The translations under genes were made by a program, and so were the position numbers. Shown one piece after another: positions 25,822 to 34,161 of a stretch of DNA of 64,000 bases. Position 1 is the first letter of the stretch, and each line of letters begins with the position of its first letter. This DNA comes from Sphingopyxis sp. UBA6723. Its GTDB lineage: Bacteria > Pseudomonadota > Alphaproteobacteria > Sphingomonadales > Sphingomonadaceae. The stretch spans positions 219,198-283,197 of the forward strand of contig NZ_DKIH01000009.1 of assembly GCF_002454115.1 (NCBI RefSeq). The letters are read 5' to 3'. The notes under the pieces are model-generated. The model was not told where the DNA came from. It was given only the letters and a program-made list of their open reading frames with translations, and searched no databases.

Positions 25822-26980
25822 GTTCAAACTGGTCCACAAAATGCTGGGCAGCCGCGCGGGATGCGGCATCGACGCTGAATATGTCCTGAAGCGATGACGG
25901 CGCCGCAGGTTCCGCGGCATCGATCACCCGGCGCACGGTATCGACGATTGCGGGGAAGGATATGCGGCCCGCCAGAAAAGCGGCGACTGCGACTTCGTTC
26001 GCCGCATTGAGCTGCGCCGGACGCGCGCCGCCCGCGGCGATCGCGGCGCGGCACAGTGCGGTCGCGGGGAAGCGCACCTCGTCGGGTGCCTCGAAGTCGA
26101 GCCGCGCGATGCTGGCAAGGTCGAGCGGCGCGCACGGCGTCGCCATCCGCTGCGGCCAGGCGAGCGCGCTGGCGATCGGGATGCGCATGTCGGGCGAGCC
26201 GAGCTGCGCCAAGGTTGAGCAGTCGATATATTCCACCAGGCTGTGGATCACCGACTGCGGATGAACAAGGATTTCGATGCGGTCGAGCCCGACGGGAAAA
26301 AGGTGATGCGCCTCAATGAGTTCGAGGCCCTTATTCATCATCGTTGCCGAATCGACGCTGATCTTGGCGCCCATCGACCAGTTCGGGTGCGCGACCGCCT
26401 GCGCGGGGGTGACGCTTGCCATATCGGTGGCACTCATCGTGCGGAATGGGCCGCCGCTGGCGGTCAGGATGATCCGGCGCACCTGATCGATCCGTCCGCC
26501 CGCCAGACACTGAAAGATCGCATTATGCTCGCTGTCGACAGGCAGGATCGTGGCGCCCGAGGTGCGGGCAACCGCCGTCATCAGTTCGCCCGCCGACACC
26601 AACGCTTCCTTATTGGCCAGCGCAACGTCGTATCCGGCCGCCAAGGCGGCCATTGTTGGCGCGAGACCCGCGGTGCCGACGATCGCGGCCATGACGAGGT
26701 CGGTCGGACGCTGCGCGACTTCAACCAACGCCTCGGCACCGGCGGCGACTTCGATGCCGGTGTCGGCCAACGCGGCCTGGAGATCGTCCAGCCGCGCGGC
26801 GTCGGCGATGACCGCCACGTCGGGGCGAAATTCCTTCGCCAGCTTTGCCAGTTCGGCGACATCGCTGTTGGCGGTGAGCACCGTGACGCGCCACGCCGCG
26901 CCATCGCGCCGCACGAGGTCGAGGGTCGATTGCCCGACCGACCCGGTGGCACCAAAGAGCGAAAGGCGGCGCTGCGTCAT
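25814..26980 (-). CDS. dxr: 1-deoxy-D-xylulose 5-phosphate reductoisomerase
   Basis: Second step of the MEP isoprenoid pathway: DXP to MEP with NADPH. 388 residues. The NADPH loop is FGATGSVGQSTLDLV at the start. The metal and substrate residues are in LPVDSEHNAIFQ (Asp, Glu), and in MNKGLELIEAHHLF. It starts 1 bp after the cdsA stop region and overlaps rseP, so it is co-transcribed. It supplies precursors for the undecaprenyl carrier made by uppS two genes upstream. Confidence 0.96.
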   Translation of the reverse strand: MTQRRLSLFGATGSVGQSTLDLVRRDGAAWRVTVLTANSDVAELAKLAKEFRPDVAVIADAARLDDLQAALADTGIEVAAGAEALVEVAQRPTDLVMAAIVGTAGLAPTMAALAAGYDVALANKEALVSAGELMTAVARTSGATILPVDSEHNAIFQCLAGGRIDQVRRIILTASGGPFRTMSATDMASVTPAQAVAHPNWSMGAKISVDSATMMNKGLELIEAHHLFPVGLDRIEILVHPQSVIHSLVEYIDCSTLAQLGSPDMRIPIASALAWPQRMATPCAPLDLASIARLDFEAPDEVRFPATALCRAAIAAGGARPAQLNAANEVAVAAFLAGRISFPAIVDTVRRVIDAAEPAAPSSLQDIFSVDAASRAAAQHFVDQFEHA

Positions 26981-26981
26981 C

Positions 26982-27668
26982 TCAGCCCGCCGTCCCGATG
27001 CTCAGCTGTCCGACATAGGCCAACGCACCCAGCAGCAACGCCACCGGCAAGATGCCGTCGACGCGGTCGAACAGCCCGCCGTGGCCGGGGATCAGCTTGC
27101 CCGAATCCTTGACCCCGGCGCGCCGCTTCATCCAGCTTTGCGCGAGATCGCCAAGCTGGGCGAGCAATCCCATGAACAGACCGATCCAGAGTGGCACGCC
27201 GATGATCCCGGCGCGGTCGCCGATCGTGGCACTGGCGATCAGCGCCGCGATCATCCCGCCGATCAGCCCCGACCAGGTTTTCGACGGACTTATGGTCGGC
27301 GCCAGACGCGCACCGCCAAAGGCGCGACCCGCAAAATACGCACCGATATCGGTCGCCCAGACCATGCCGAACACCCACAGCGCCGCCGTCATGCCCAGCT
27401 GGTCGCGGATGAACCACAGCCCCGCCATGGCGCCGAGCGCCAGCACCGGCCCGATGCTGTTCAACAGCAGCTTGGCGCCGCTGCTCAGGGTCATCGCCCG
27501 TACCAGCGCGAACCATTCGACCAGCATCAACGCCCCGCCGACCAGCAGCAGCAAACCGAACGCCAACCCCCCGAACCACAAGGCGGTGCCCGCGATCGCG
27601 AACAGGATGATCGCCGATCCCGCGCGCACCATGAAATCCGATCGCTTTCCCGCGGTTGTCGTCGTCAT
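26982..27668 (-). CDS. cdsA: phosphatidate cytidylyltransferase
   Basis: Makes CDP-diacylglycerol from phosphatidate and CTP in the inner membrane. 228 residues with 6 or so helices. The family signature is the segment SKTWSGLIGG plus SWMKRRAGVKDSG and PGHGGLFDRVDG near the C-terminus. ATG at 27668 follows the uppS stop by 3 bp. Its product feeds PssA, encoded 5 kb away. Confidence 0.95.
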   Translation of the reverse strand: MTTTTAGKRSDFMVRAGSAIILFAIAGTALWFGGLAFGLLLLVGGALMLVEWFALVRAMTLSSGAKLLLNSIGPVLALGAMAGLWFIRDQLGMTAALWVFGMVWATDIGAYFAGRAFGGARLAPTISPSKTWSGLIGGMIAALIASATIGDRAGIIGVPLWIGLFMGLLAQLGDLAQSWMKRRAGVKDSGKLIPGHGGLFDRVDGILPVALLLGALAYVGQLSIGTAG

Positions 27669-27671
27669 ACC

Positions 27672-28358
27672 CTAAAGTCCCCCGTAACGACGATCGCGGC
27701 GCGCGAAATGATCGAGCGCCGCCTGCAAGTCGGCTGGTTTGAAATCCGGCCACAATATGTCGGTAAAATACAGCTCAGCATAGGCCGACTGCCACAGCAG
27801 GAAATTCGACAACCGCACCTCGCCCGAAGTGCGGATGAGCAGGTCGAGCGGCGGCATGTCGGCGGTGTCGAGATGGGCCGCAATCGCGGCTTCGCTGATC
27901 TCGCCCGCCGCAGCGGCGGCCTGCGCAGCGCGGACCAGCTCGTCCTGCGCGCCATAGTTGAGCGCGACCGCGAGCGTGGTGCGCTTGTTGCCCGAGGTGC
28001 GCTCCAGTGCATTTTCGATCAGCGCGACGACGTCCGGCGCCAGCGCGCGCCAATTGCCGATCACTTTCAACTTCACGTCATTGGCGGCGAACTCGTCGAG
28101 GTCAGAGACGATAAAGCGCTTCATCAACCCCATCAAGTCGTTGACCTCGTCCTCCGGCCGTTTCCAGTTTTCGGACGAGAAAGCGTAGAGCGTCATCGCC
28201 TCCAGCCCCAAGTCGCCCGCGGCGCGGACGATCGTGCGCACCGCCTCGACCCCCGCCTTGTGACCGGCGAAGCGCGGCAGCAGGCGCTTCTTCGCCCAGC
28301 GGCCGTTGCCGTCCATGATGATGGCGACATGGCGCGCGCCGTGGTTGGGGGCTGTCAC
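27672..28358 (-). CDS. uppS: undecaprenyl (polyprenyl) diphosphate synthase
   Basis: A cis-prenyltransferase of 228 residues that builds the C55 lipid carrier. IIMDGNGRWAKKR carries the essential Asp; later signatures are LYAFSSENWKRP and LLIRTSGEVRLSNFLLWQ, with the diphosphate-binding Arg. The start is GTG at 28358 with AGGT upstream. First gene after a palindromic repeat separating it from frr. Confidence 0.95.
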   Translation of the reverse strand: MTAPNHGARHVAIIMDGNGRWAKKRLLPRFAGHKAGVEAVRTIVRAAGDLGLEAMTLYAFSSENWKRPEDEVNDLMGLMKRFIVSDLDEFAANDVKLKVIGNWRALAPDVVALIENALERTSGNKRTTLAVALNYGAQDELVRAAQAAAAAGEISEAAIAAHLDTADMPPLDLLIRTSGEVRLSNFLLWQSAYAELYFTDILWPDFKPADLQAALDHFARRDRRYGGL

Positions 28359-28380
28359 GAAAAGACCTCAGAACCCGTTT

Positions 28381-28447
28381 GTGTCGAGCGAAGTCGAGAC
28401 ACGGGAAGTCGGGCACGGACGCAGCGTGTCTCGACTTCGCTCGACAC
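28381..28447. repeat. palindromic intergenic repeat (GTGTCGAGCG family), complete copy
   Basis: Perfect 22-bp arms at 28381-28402 and 28426-28447 (outer bases GTGTCGAGCGAAGTCGAG) around a 23-bp loop. The right arm is identical to bases 5-26. It lies between frr and uppS in an otherwise tightly packed operon. Confidence 0.85.
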
Positions 28448-28477
28448 GAACGGAAGAGAGGTAAGCGCCGGAGAGCA

Positions 28478-29032
28478 CTAGCCCAGAATTTCCTTTTCCT
28501 TCGCGGTCGCGGCGGCATCGATTTCGGCGATCGTCGCGTCGGTCAGCTTTTGCACCTCGGTCTCGTGGCGCTTGCGCTCGTCCTCGCTGATTTCCTTCTT
28601 GTTCTCGTCAGTCTTCAGATTGTCCATGCCGTCGCGGCGGACGTTGCGCACTGCAACGCGGGCCTTTTCGGCATATTGACCGGCCAGCTTCGAGAGTTCC
28701 TTGCGGCGTTCCTGCGTCATTTCGGGGATCGGCAAGCGCAGCATCTGCCCATCAACGATCGGGTTGAGGCCAAGCCCCGCCGAACGAATCGCCTTGTCGA
28801 CCGGGCCGACGTTCGATTTGTCCCACACCTGCACCGTCAGCATCCGCGCTTCGGGCGCGCTGACCGAGGCGACCTGGTTCAGTGGCATGTGCGACCCATA
28901 GACCTCGACCGTTACCGGATCGAGGAGCGCGGTGTGTGCACGCCCGGTGCGCAGGCCCGACAGGTCGCTTTTCAGCGCCTCGACCGCGCCGTGCATCCGG
29001 CGTTCCAGATCGGCCTTGTCATATTTCGCCAT
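28478..29032 (-). CDS. frr: ribosome recycling factor
   Basis: Splits post-termination ribosomes together with EF-G. 184 residues, the normal length. Recognisable segments: LSGLRTGRAHTALLDPVTVEVYG (shortened: SGLRTGRAHTALLDP), ERRKELSKLAGQYAEKARVAVRNVRRDG and the C-terminal helix with EIDAAATAKEKEI. It follows pyrH by 29 bp and is translated from ATG at 29032 after AGAGGAAAAGACG. Confidence 0.95.
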   Translation of the reverse strand: MAKYDKADLERRMHGAVEALKSDLSGLRTGRAHTALLDPVTVEVYGSHMPLNQVASVSAPEARMLTVQVWDKSNVGPVDKAIRSAGLGLNPIVDGQMLRLPIPEMTQERRKELSKLAGQYAEKARVAVRNVRRDGMDNLKTDENKKEISEDERKRHETEVQKLTDATIAEIDAAATAKEKEILG

Positions 29033-29061
29033 CGTCTTTTCCTCTTCTATGCTTTGCGCGT

Positions 29062-29793
29062 TCAGGCGTTGCCGGGGGCGTTGGCCACGACGGTCGAAAC
29101 CCCCTCGCCCGCCAGCACCCGCGCCAGATTACCGGCTTCGCGAATGTTGAACACGACGATCGGGATATGGTTGTCGCGGCACAGCGCCACCGCGCTGGCG
29201 TCCATCACCTTCAGATTGTCGGCGAGGACGCGGTCATAGCTCAGCGTGTCGTAACGCACCGCCGACTTATCCTTTTTGGGATCGGCGTTATACACGCCAT
29301 CGACGCTGGTCCCCTTGAGCAACGCGTCGCACTTCATTTCGGCAGCGCGCAGCGCGGCGCCGCTGTCGGTGGTGAAATAAGGGGCGCCGACGCCCGCGGC
29401 GAAGATCACGACGCGGCCCTTTTCGAGGTGGCGTTCGGCGCGGCGGCGGATCACGGGTTCGCACACCTTGTCCATCTCGATCGCCGACTGGACGCGGGTC
29501 TGGACGCCGAGCTGTTCGAGCGCATTCTGCATCGCCAGCGCGTTCATGACGGTGGCGAGCATGCCCATATAGTCAGCCTGCGCCCGGTCCATGCCCTTCG
29601 CAGCGCCCGCCATGCCGCGGAAGATGTTGCCGCCGCCGATGACAAGGCAGATTTCAAGGCCGCGGTCTTTGGCTTCCTTGACCTCGGCGGCCATGCTGGC
29701 GACGGTTTCAGGGTCGATGCCGAAGGGGGTCGACCCCATCAGCGCCTCGCCCGACAGTTTCAGCAAGATGCGTTTCATGCCGGGTAGAGCCAT
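29062..29793 (-). CDS. pyrH: UMP kinase
   Basis: Phosphorylates UMP to UDP; a hexameric amino-acid-kinase-fold enzyme. 243 residues. KRILLKLSGEALMG at the N-terminus, VIGGGNIFRG near residue 60, TDSGAALRAAEM and DGVYNADPKKDK are family motifs. ATG at 29793 was chosen: the upstream in-frame TTG at 29814 is followed by AAAGAGG, which reads better as the ribosome site. Confidence 0.95.
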   Translation of the reverse strand: MALPGMKRILLKLSGEALMGSTPFGIDPETVASMAAEVKEAKDRGLEICLVIGGGNIFRGMAGAAKGMDRAQADYMGMLATVMNALAMQNALEQLGVQTRVQSAIEMDKVCEPVIRRRAERHLEKGRVVIFAAGVGAPYFTTDSGAALRAAEMKCDALLKGTSVDGVYNADPKKDKSAVRYDTLSYDRVLADNLKVMDASAVALCRDNHIPIVVFNIREAGNLARVLAGEGVSTVVANAPGNA

Positions 29794-29904
29794 GTCGGGA
29801 GGAACCTCTTTCAACCACTTGATAAGCGAATGGCGCGCACCCTAGTCAGAGTACGCGCCATTGCCAAGCGGACTGCGGCGTTGTTCGGGTTGCATTCCCC
29901 AGGT

Positions 29905-29976
29905 CGTCACCCCGGACGTGATCCGAGGTCCATGCGGCGAGGCCGGAGTGGATGCCGGATCACGTCCGGCATGACG
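29905..29976. repeat. palindromic intergenic repeat (CGTCATCCCG family), degenerate copy 2
   Basis: The arms CGTCACCCCGGACGTGATCC and GGATCACGTCCGGCATGACG pair with interruptions; sequence and layout follow the copy at 2181-2253. It separates tsf from pyrH. Confidence 0.75.
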
Positions 29977-30022
29977 AAAGCTGGGTATAATGCCGACCGA
30001 AACCCGCAGCCCAATTCTTCGT

Positions 30023-30949
30023 TTAGACGCCAGCGACCGCTGCGACTTCCGCCGCGAAATCGCTTTCTTCCTTCTCAATGCCTTCGCCGAGCTGGAAGCG
30101 GGTAAAACCCTTGAGCGTGATCGTCGCGCCGACATCCTTGCCGGCAGCGGCGACGACTTCGGCGACCGGGGTCTTGCCGTCCATCACGAACAGCTGTGAC
30201 AGCAGCGCATTTTCCTTGCGGAACTTGGCGATACCGCCGTCGACCATCTTCGCCACAATGTCGGCAGGCTTGCCCGACTGGGCCGCCTTTTCCTCGGCGA
30301 TCGCGCGTTCGCGGGCGACGAGGTCGGGATCGAGATCGTCGCCGTTCAGCGCCAGCGGGTTCGCGGCAGCGACGTGCATCGCCAGCTGCTTGCCGAGCGG
30401 TTCGAGCACATCGGCACCAGCGGTCGATTCGAGCGCGACGAGCACGCCGATCTTGCCCATGCCGGGCGCGGCAGCGTTGTGGACATAGGCAGTGACGACG
30501 CCCGAGTTCACCGACATGATGGCCGAACGGCGCAGCGACTGGTTTTCACCGATCGTGGCGATGTTCTGAGTCAGTGCTTCGGTGACGGTGCCGCCAGCCG
30601 GATAAGCGGCAGCGCCGAGCGCGTCGATGTCGGTCAGGTTGCCGGCGAGCGCCACGTTGGTGACGTCGCGGACGAAGCCCTGGAACTGTTCGTTCTTGGC
30701 AACGAAGTCGGTTTCGCTGTTGACTTCAACCATCGCGCCGCGGGTGCCGTCGGTGGCAACGCCAACCAGGCCTTCGGCGGCAACGCGGCCGGCCTTTTTG
30801 GCGGCGGCGGCGAGCCCCTTGGTGCGCAGCCAGTCGATCGACGCTTCGATGTCGCCGCCATTTTCGGCGAGCGCCTTCTTGCAATCCATCATGCCGGCGC
30901 CGGTGCGGTCGCGCAGTTCCTTGACGAGAGCGGCCGTAATTTCAGCCAT
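30023..30949 (-). CDS. tsf: elongation factor Ts
   Basis: Nucleotide exchange factor for EF-Tu. 308 residues. The N-terminal module has LRDRTGAGMMDCKKALAE; the core contains VNSETDFVAKNEQFQGFVRD, which contacts EF-Tu. ATG at 30949 follows AAGGATC; an upstream in-frame extension to 31003 is not needed. Second gene of the rpsB-tsf pair, with hairpins in between (see 30971-31015). Confidence 0.96.
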   Translation of the reverse strand: MAEITAALVKELRDRTGAGMMDCKKALAENGGDIEASIDWLRTKGLAAAAKKAGRVAAEGLVGVATDGTRGAMVEVNSETDFVAKNEQFQGFVRDVTNVALAGNLTDIDALGAAAYPAGGTVTEALTQNIATIGENQSLRRSAIMSVNSGVVTAYVHNAAAPGMGKIGVLVALESTAGADVLEPLGKQLAMHVAAANPLALNGDDLDPDLVARERAIAEEKAAQSGKPADIVAKMVDGGIAKFRKENALLSQLFVMDGKTPVAEVVAAAGKDVGATITLKGFTRFQLGEGIEKEESDFAAEVAAVAGV

Positions 30950-30970
30950 GGGTGATCCTTTCCAAAGTGG

Positions 30971-31015
30971 AGCGGTCCTGTGAACGGGACCGCTGCGCCG
31001 CACGCGTGGCGGCGC
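30971..31015 (-). promoter_or_regulatory. two tandem hairpins in the rpsB-tsf gap
   Basis: AGCGGTCC/GGGACCGCT (30971-30994) and GCGCCGC/GCGGCGC (30995-31015) form two adjoining stem-loops just upstream of tsf, without a long U-tract. In this position they could attenuate or process the rpsB-tsf transcript. The structure is seen directly; the role is inference. Confidence 0.45.
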
Positions 31016-31086
31016 GATAAGTCAAAACGATGACCGAGGGCGGCGGCTGCGCTGTCACAGCACACCGCCCGGCCATTCAGGCGCGC

Positions 31087-31956
31087 TTAGGCGTCGCTCT
31101 GACGTTCGGTTTCGGCAGCGGCTTCGGCGGGAACCTGTTCGTCTTCGGTAACCGGAGCAGCTTCGACAGCCGGGGCTTCTTCAGCAACCGGAGCGGCAGC
31201 TTCTTCAACCAGTACCGGTTCGGCGACGGGGTTCACCGCGGCGCCCAGATCTTCACCGCGATCGGCGCGAGCCTGCTGGCCGCCACGCGTCGCGGCCTGC
31301 GCGATCGCATCGCAGTACAGGCGGATGGCGCGCGCGGCGTCATCATTGGCCGGAACCGGGAAGGCAATGCCGTCGGGCGAGACGTTCGAATCGAGGATCG
31401 CGACGACGGGGATGCCAAGGACGTTGGCTTCCTTGATCGCCAGTTCTTCCTTGTTCGCGTCGATCACGAACATCACGTCGGGAATGCCGCCCATATCGCG
31501 GATACCGCCGAGCGACATTTCGAGCTTGTCGCGTTCGCGGGTGCGGTTGAGCACTTCCTTTTTGGTCAGGCCCGAGGTGTCGCCCGAAAGCTGTTCCTCA
31601 AGGGTCTTGAGCCGCTTGATCGAACCCGAAATCGTCTTCCAGTTGGTGAGCATGCCGCCCAGCCAGCGATGGTTGACGAAGTGCTGACCCGAAGCGCGCG
31701 CCGCATCGGCGATCGGACCCTGCGCCTGGCGCTTGGTCCCGACGAACAGCACCTTGCCACCCGATGCCGCCGACGAGGCGACGAATTCGAGCGCGCGCGC
31801 AAAAAGCGGCACGGTCTGCGACAGGTCGAGAATGTGGATGCCGTTACGCGCACCGAAAATATACGGCTTCATGCGCGGGTTCCAGCGGTGGGTCTGGTGG
31901 CCGAAGTGGGCGCCAGCCTCGATAAGATTCTGCATCGTGACGACAGGTGCCGCCAT
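31087..31956 (-). CDS. rpsB: 30S ribosomal protein S2
   Basis: Small-subunit protein S2, 289 residues. MAAPVVTMQNLIEAGAHFGH at 31956 is the standard start, with AAGGAGAAAG upstream. Other segments: RWNPRMKPYIFGARNGIHI, KVLFVGTKRQAQ and PDVMFVIDANKEELAIKEA. The last 60 residues are an acidic Ala/Glu/Pro tail, seen in other sphingomonad S2 proteins but not in E. coli. Confidence 0.96.
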   Translation of the reverse strand: MAAPVVTMQNLIEAGAHFGHQTHRWNPRMKPYIFGARNGIHILDLSQTVPLFARALEFVASSAASGGKVLFVGTKRQAQGPIADAARASGQHFVNHRWLGGMLTNWKTISGSIKRLKTLEEQLSGDTSGLTKKEVLNRTRERDKLEMSLGGIRDMGGIPDVMFVIDANKEELAIKEANVLGIPVVAILDSNVSPDGIAFPVPANDDAARAIRLYCDAIAQAATRGGQQARADRGEDLGAAVNPVAEPVLVEEAAAPVAEEAPAVEAAPVTEDEQVPAEAAAETERQSDA

Positions 31957-32091
31957 AGTCTTTCTCCTTCCGGTTGGTCCTCTGGAAAGCAAGAACCGGG
32001 TTCCGCAAGCGGATGGTCCCGGCACCGGTTTATGTGCGCCTTCCATGTGGAATGCGCGGGCCGTTAGCCGCGTTGATCGGCAAAAGCAAGC

Positions 32092-32122
32092 GCCCGCGGC
32101 ATATTTGGGATGAACCGCGGGC
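32092..32122 (-). promoter_or_regulatory. stem-loop in the rpsB 5' leader
   Basis: GCCCGCGG (32092-32099) and CCGCGGGC (32115-32122) form a perfect 8-bp stem in the 231-bp region between rpsB and the divergent small ORF. S2 leaders are often regulatory, but no known leader family is recognised here. Confidence 0.35.
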
Positions 32123-32187
32123 ACGCCCGATCATTCAATCTGGCGCCAATCTGACTCCATTCGTCGCAAAACACGTGAGAACAAATC

Positions 32188-32529
32188 ATGAACATGCAAC
32201 TAAAAGCCAAGCGAAACCGTCGTTCCGGTTGGAAAGGTTTCGTTAACGAAAACCCGGAAGGACAGATCATGGTTCAGGTCGCAGCCGCACTCCTCTTCGC
32301 CCTCGCCGCCGGACTCGGCATCACGGTGATCCTGGCGATGCTGAAATCGAACGAGACCGCGATTCTCTCCGCGCTGCTCGGCGAAGGTGCGTTTGCGGGC
32401 GACGCCGCACCGCAGCCCGGACCTGCCACGGCGATCAAGCTCCGCCCGTCGGCACCGCGTCGTCACATCGCGCGCGCCATCGTTGCCCGCCCCCAGCGCA
32501 GCCAACCGCAGTTCAGCTGCGCCGCCTGA
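32188..32529 (+). CDS. small hypothetical membrane protein (113 aa)
   Basis: 113 residues: a basic N-terminus (about 1-25, NMQLKAKRNRRSGWKGFVNE), one membrane helix (about 28-52) and a Pro/Arg-rich tail ending FSCAA. ATG codons at 32188 and 32194 are both possible and no strong ribosome site is seen. It diverges from rpsB and its 3' end overlaps pssA by 17 bp. No homologous family is recognised; the codon use looks native, and the hydrophobic helix argues against a chance ORF. Confidence 0.5.
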   Translation: MNMQLKAKRNRRSGWKGFVNENPEGQIMVQVAAALLFALAAGLGITVILAMLKSNETAILSALLGEGAFAGDAAPQPGPATAIKLRPSAPRRHIARAIVARPQRSQPQFSCAA

Positions 32530-33286
32530 CCTTCGCATAGCTGGCGAGGCCGAACGGCAACGTCGCCGCGTAAAGGGCGCAGACGGCGAGCAGCGTCAGC
32601 CACGGCGCGGTCACCAGCGCAGCGCCAAGCAAACCGACCCCCGCCAGCGCGAACAACCGCCACGACCGGCGCAGGCGGATCGAGGCCCAGCTGTAGGTCG
32701 GGATCGCCGAGATCATCAGCATCGCGACACCTAGCGCCCAGGGCATCACAAGATACCATTCGCGAAACAGCTCATTGCTCGTCGTCAGCCAGAGATAGAC
32801 CGGCACGAACGCCAGGCCTGCCCCGGCGGGTGCGGGAATGCCGGTGTTGAAACCGGCTGATTTATGCGGCTGAAAATCGGCGTCCATGCGCGAGTTGAAG
32901 CGCGCCAGGCGTAGCGCACAGCAGACGGCCAGCGCGAGCGCGGCGGTCCAGCCGAATTTGGGGGCATCCTGTAGCGACCACAAGAACAGAATCATTGCCG
33001 GAGCGACGCCAAAAGCGATCACGTCCGACAGCGAATCGAGCTCGGCACCGAATTTGCTCTGGGCGCGCAGCAGGCGGGCAATACGGCCATCCATGCCGTC
33101 GAGCACCCCGGCAAAAATCACCGCAGCGATGGCGAGTTCAAACTGTCCGCCGATCGCAAAGCGCACCCCGGTCAACCCGAAACACAGCGCCAGCACGGTA
33201 ATCGCATTGGGGGCGAAGGCGCGCAGACCGATGCCGCCGATGCGGCGGCCCGCAGCGTCGGCCGGAAGCTGGTTGTCGTCGCTCAC
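32513..33286 (-). CDS. pssA: CDP-diacylglycerol--serine O-phosphatidyltransferase
   Basis: Membrane enzyme making phosphatidylserine, 257 residues. The CDP-alcohol phosphatidyltransferase signature (DGMDGRIARLL, then GAELDSLSD) lies near residues 63-88. About eight membrane helices. Start GTG at 33286, 1 bp after the psd stop and with AGGGTG upstream. Works with psd to make phosphatidylethanolamine. Confidence 0.94.
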   Translation of the reverse strand: MSDDNQLPADAAGRRIGGIGLRAFAPNAITVLALCFGLTGVRFAIGGQFELAIAAVIFAGVLDGMDGRIARLLRAQSKFGAELDSLSDVIAFGVAPAMILFLWSLQDAPKFGWTAALALAVCCALRLARFNSRMDADFQPHKSAGFNTGIPAPAGAGLAFVPVYLWLTTSNELFREWYLVMPWALGVAMLMISAIPTYSWASIRLRRSWRLFALAGVGLLGAALVTAPWLTLLAVCALYAATLPFGLASYAKVRRRS

Positions 33287-33287
33287 C

Positions 33288-34022
33288 CTATTGCCCGATG
33301 CCGTCGATCATGTCGGCCTTTCCGATCCGCGCGACGACGGTTTCACCCGCCAGCGTCCGCTGACCGAGCAACACTTGCGGGGTGGTACCCGCGGGCAGAT
33401 AGACGTCAACGCGGCTGCCGAAGCGGATCAGCCCGACGCGCTGGCCGGTGGTCAGCTCGTTGCCCATCGTCACGAACGGCATGATCCGCCGCGCGACGAG
33501 GCCCGCGATCTGGGTGAAGCCGATGCGTACCCCGTCGGCGCGTTCGACGACGAAATGCTGGCGCTCATTCTCTTCGCTCGCCTTGTCGAGGTCGGCGTTG
33601 AGGAATTTGCCGGGGATATAGACGAGCTTGCGCAGCGTCCCGGCGACCGGGGTGCGGTTGATATGGACATCGAACACGCTCATGAAAATCGACACGCGCA
33701 GCATCGGCGCGTCGCCCAGCCCGTCGGCGCCCGCGATCTCGGGCGGCGGCGGCACTTCGGCAATCTGGGTCACCAGCCCGTCGGCTGGCGCAATGACGAC
33801 ATCACTGCCGGTAGGAGTGACGCGAACGGGGTCGCGGAAAAAGGTGCCGATCCACAGCGTGATGCCGAACATCAGCCAGCCGATGATTTCCCAGCCGAGC
33901 AGCCAGAAGCACAGGGTGATGATCGCGGCGATCAGCAGGAACTTGCGTCCCTCGGGATGGATCGATGGCCATTGCCATTTGATGCCGCCACCGGGGCGGT
34001 TGGAAGAGATGATGTTGGACAT
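33288..34022 (-). CDS. psd: phosphatidylserine decarboxylase proenzyme
   Basis: Decarboxylates phosphatidylserine to phosphatidylethanolamine. A 244-residue short form (PSD-A type). The self-cleavage site is the Gly-Ser in IRFGSRVDVYLP near residue 200, which creates the pyruvoyl group. An N-terminal membrane region (about 25-65) precedes FFRDPVRVTP and the VFDVHINRTPV segment with the catalytic His. ATG at 34022 was chosen; the frame is open upstream without a reasonable start. Divergent from icd. Confidence 0.93.
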   Translation of the reverse strand: MSNIISSNRPGGGIKWQWPSIHPEGRKFLLIAAIITLCFWLLGWEIIGWLMFGITLWIGTFFRDPVRVTPTGSDVVIAPADGLVTQIAEVPPPPEIAGADGLGDAPMLRVSIFMSVFDVHINRTPVAGTLRKLVYIPGKFLNADLDKASEENERQHFVVERADGVRIGFTQIAGLVARRIMPFVTMGNELTTGQRVGLIRFGSRVDVYLPAGTTPQVLLGQRTLAGETVVARIGKADMIDGIGQ

Positions 34023-34161
34023 GGCCGTTCTTCTAGGGTGCGCGCCTGACACTGACAATGGATAAGGCGCCCCCGCGGTTCCACCACGCCCATTGATCAA
34101 TCGCGCCGCTTTGCCTAAGGCCCGCTGCAACTCCGACTCCCCAAGGATAAAGGCTGAACGC

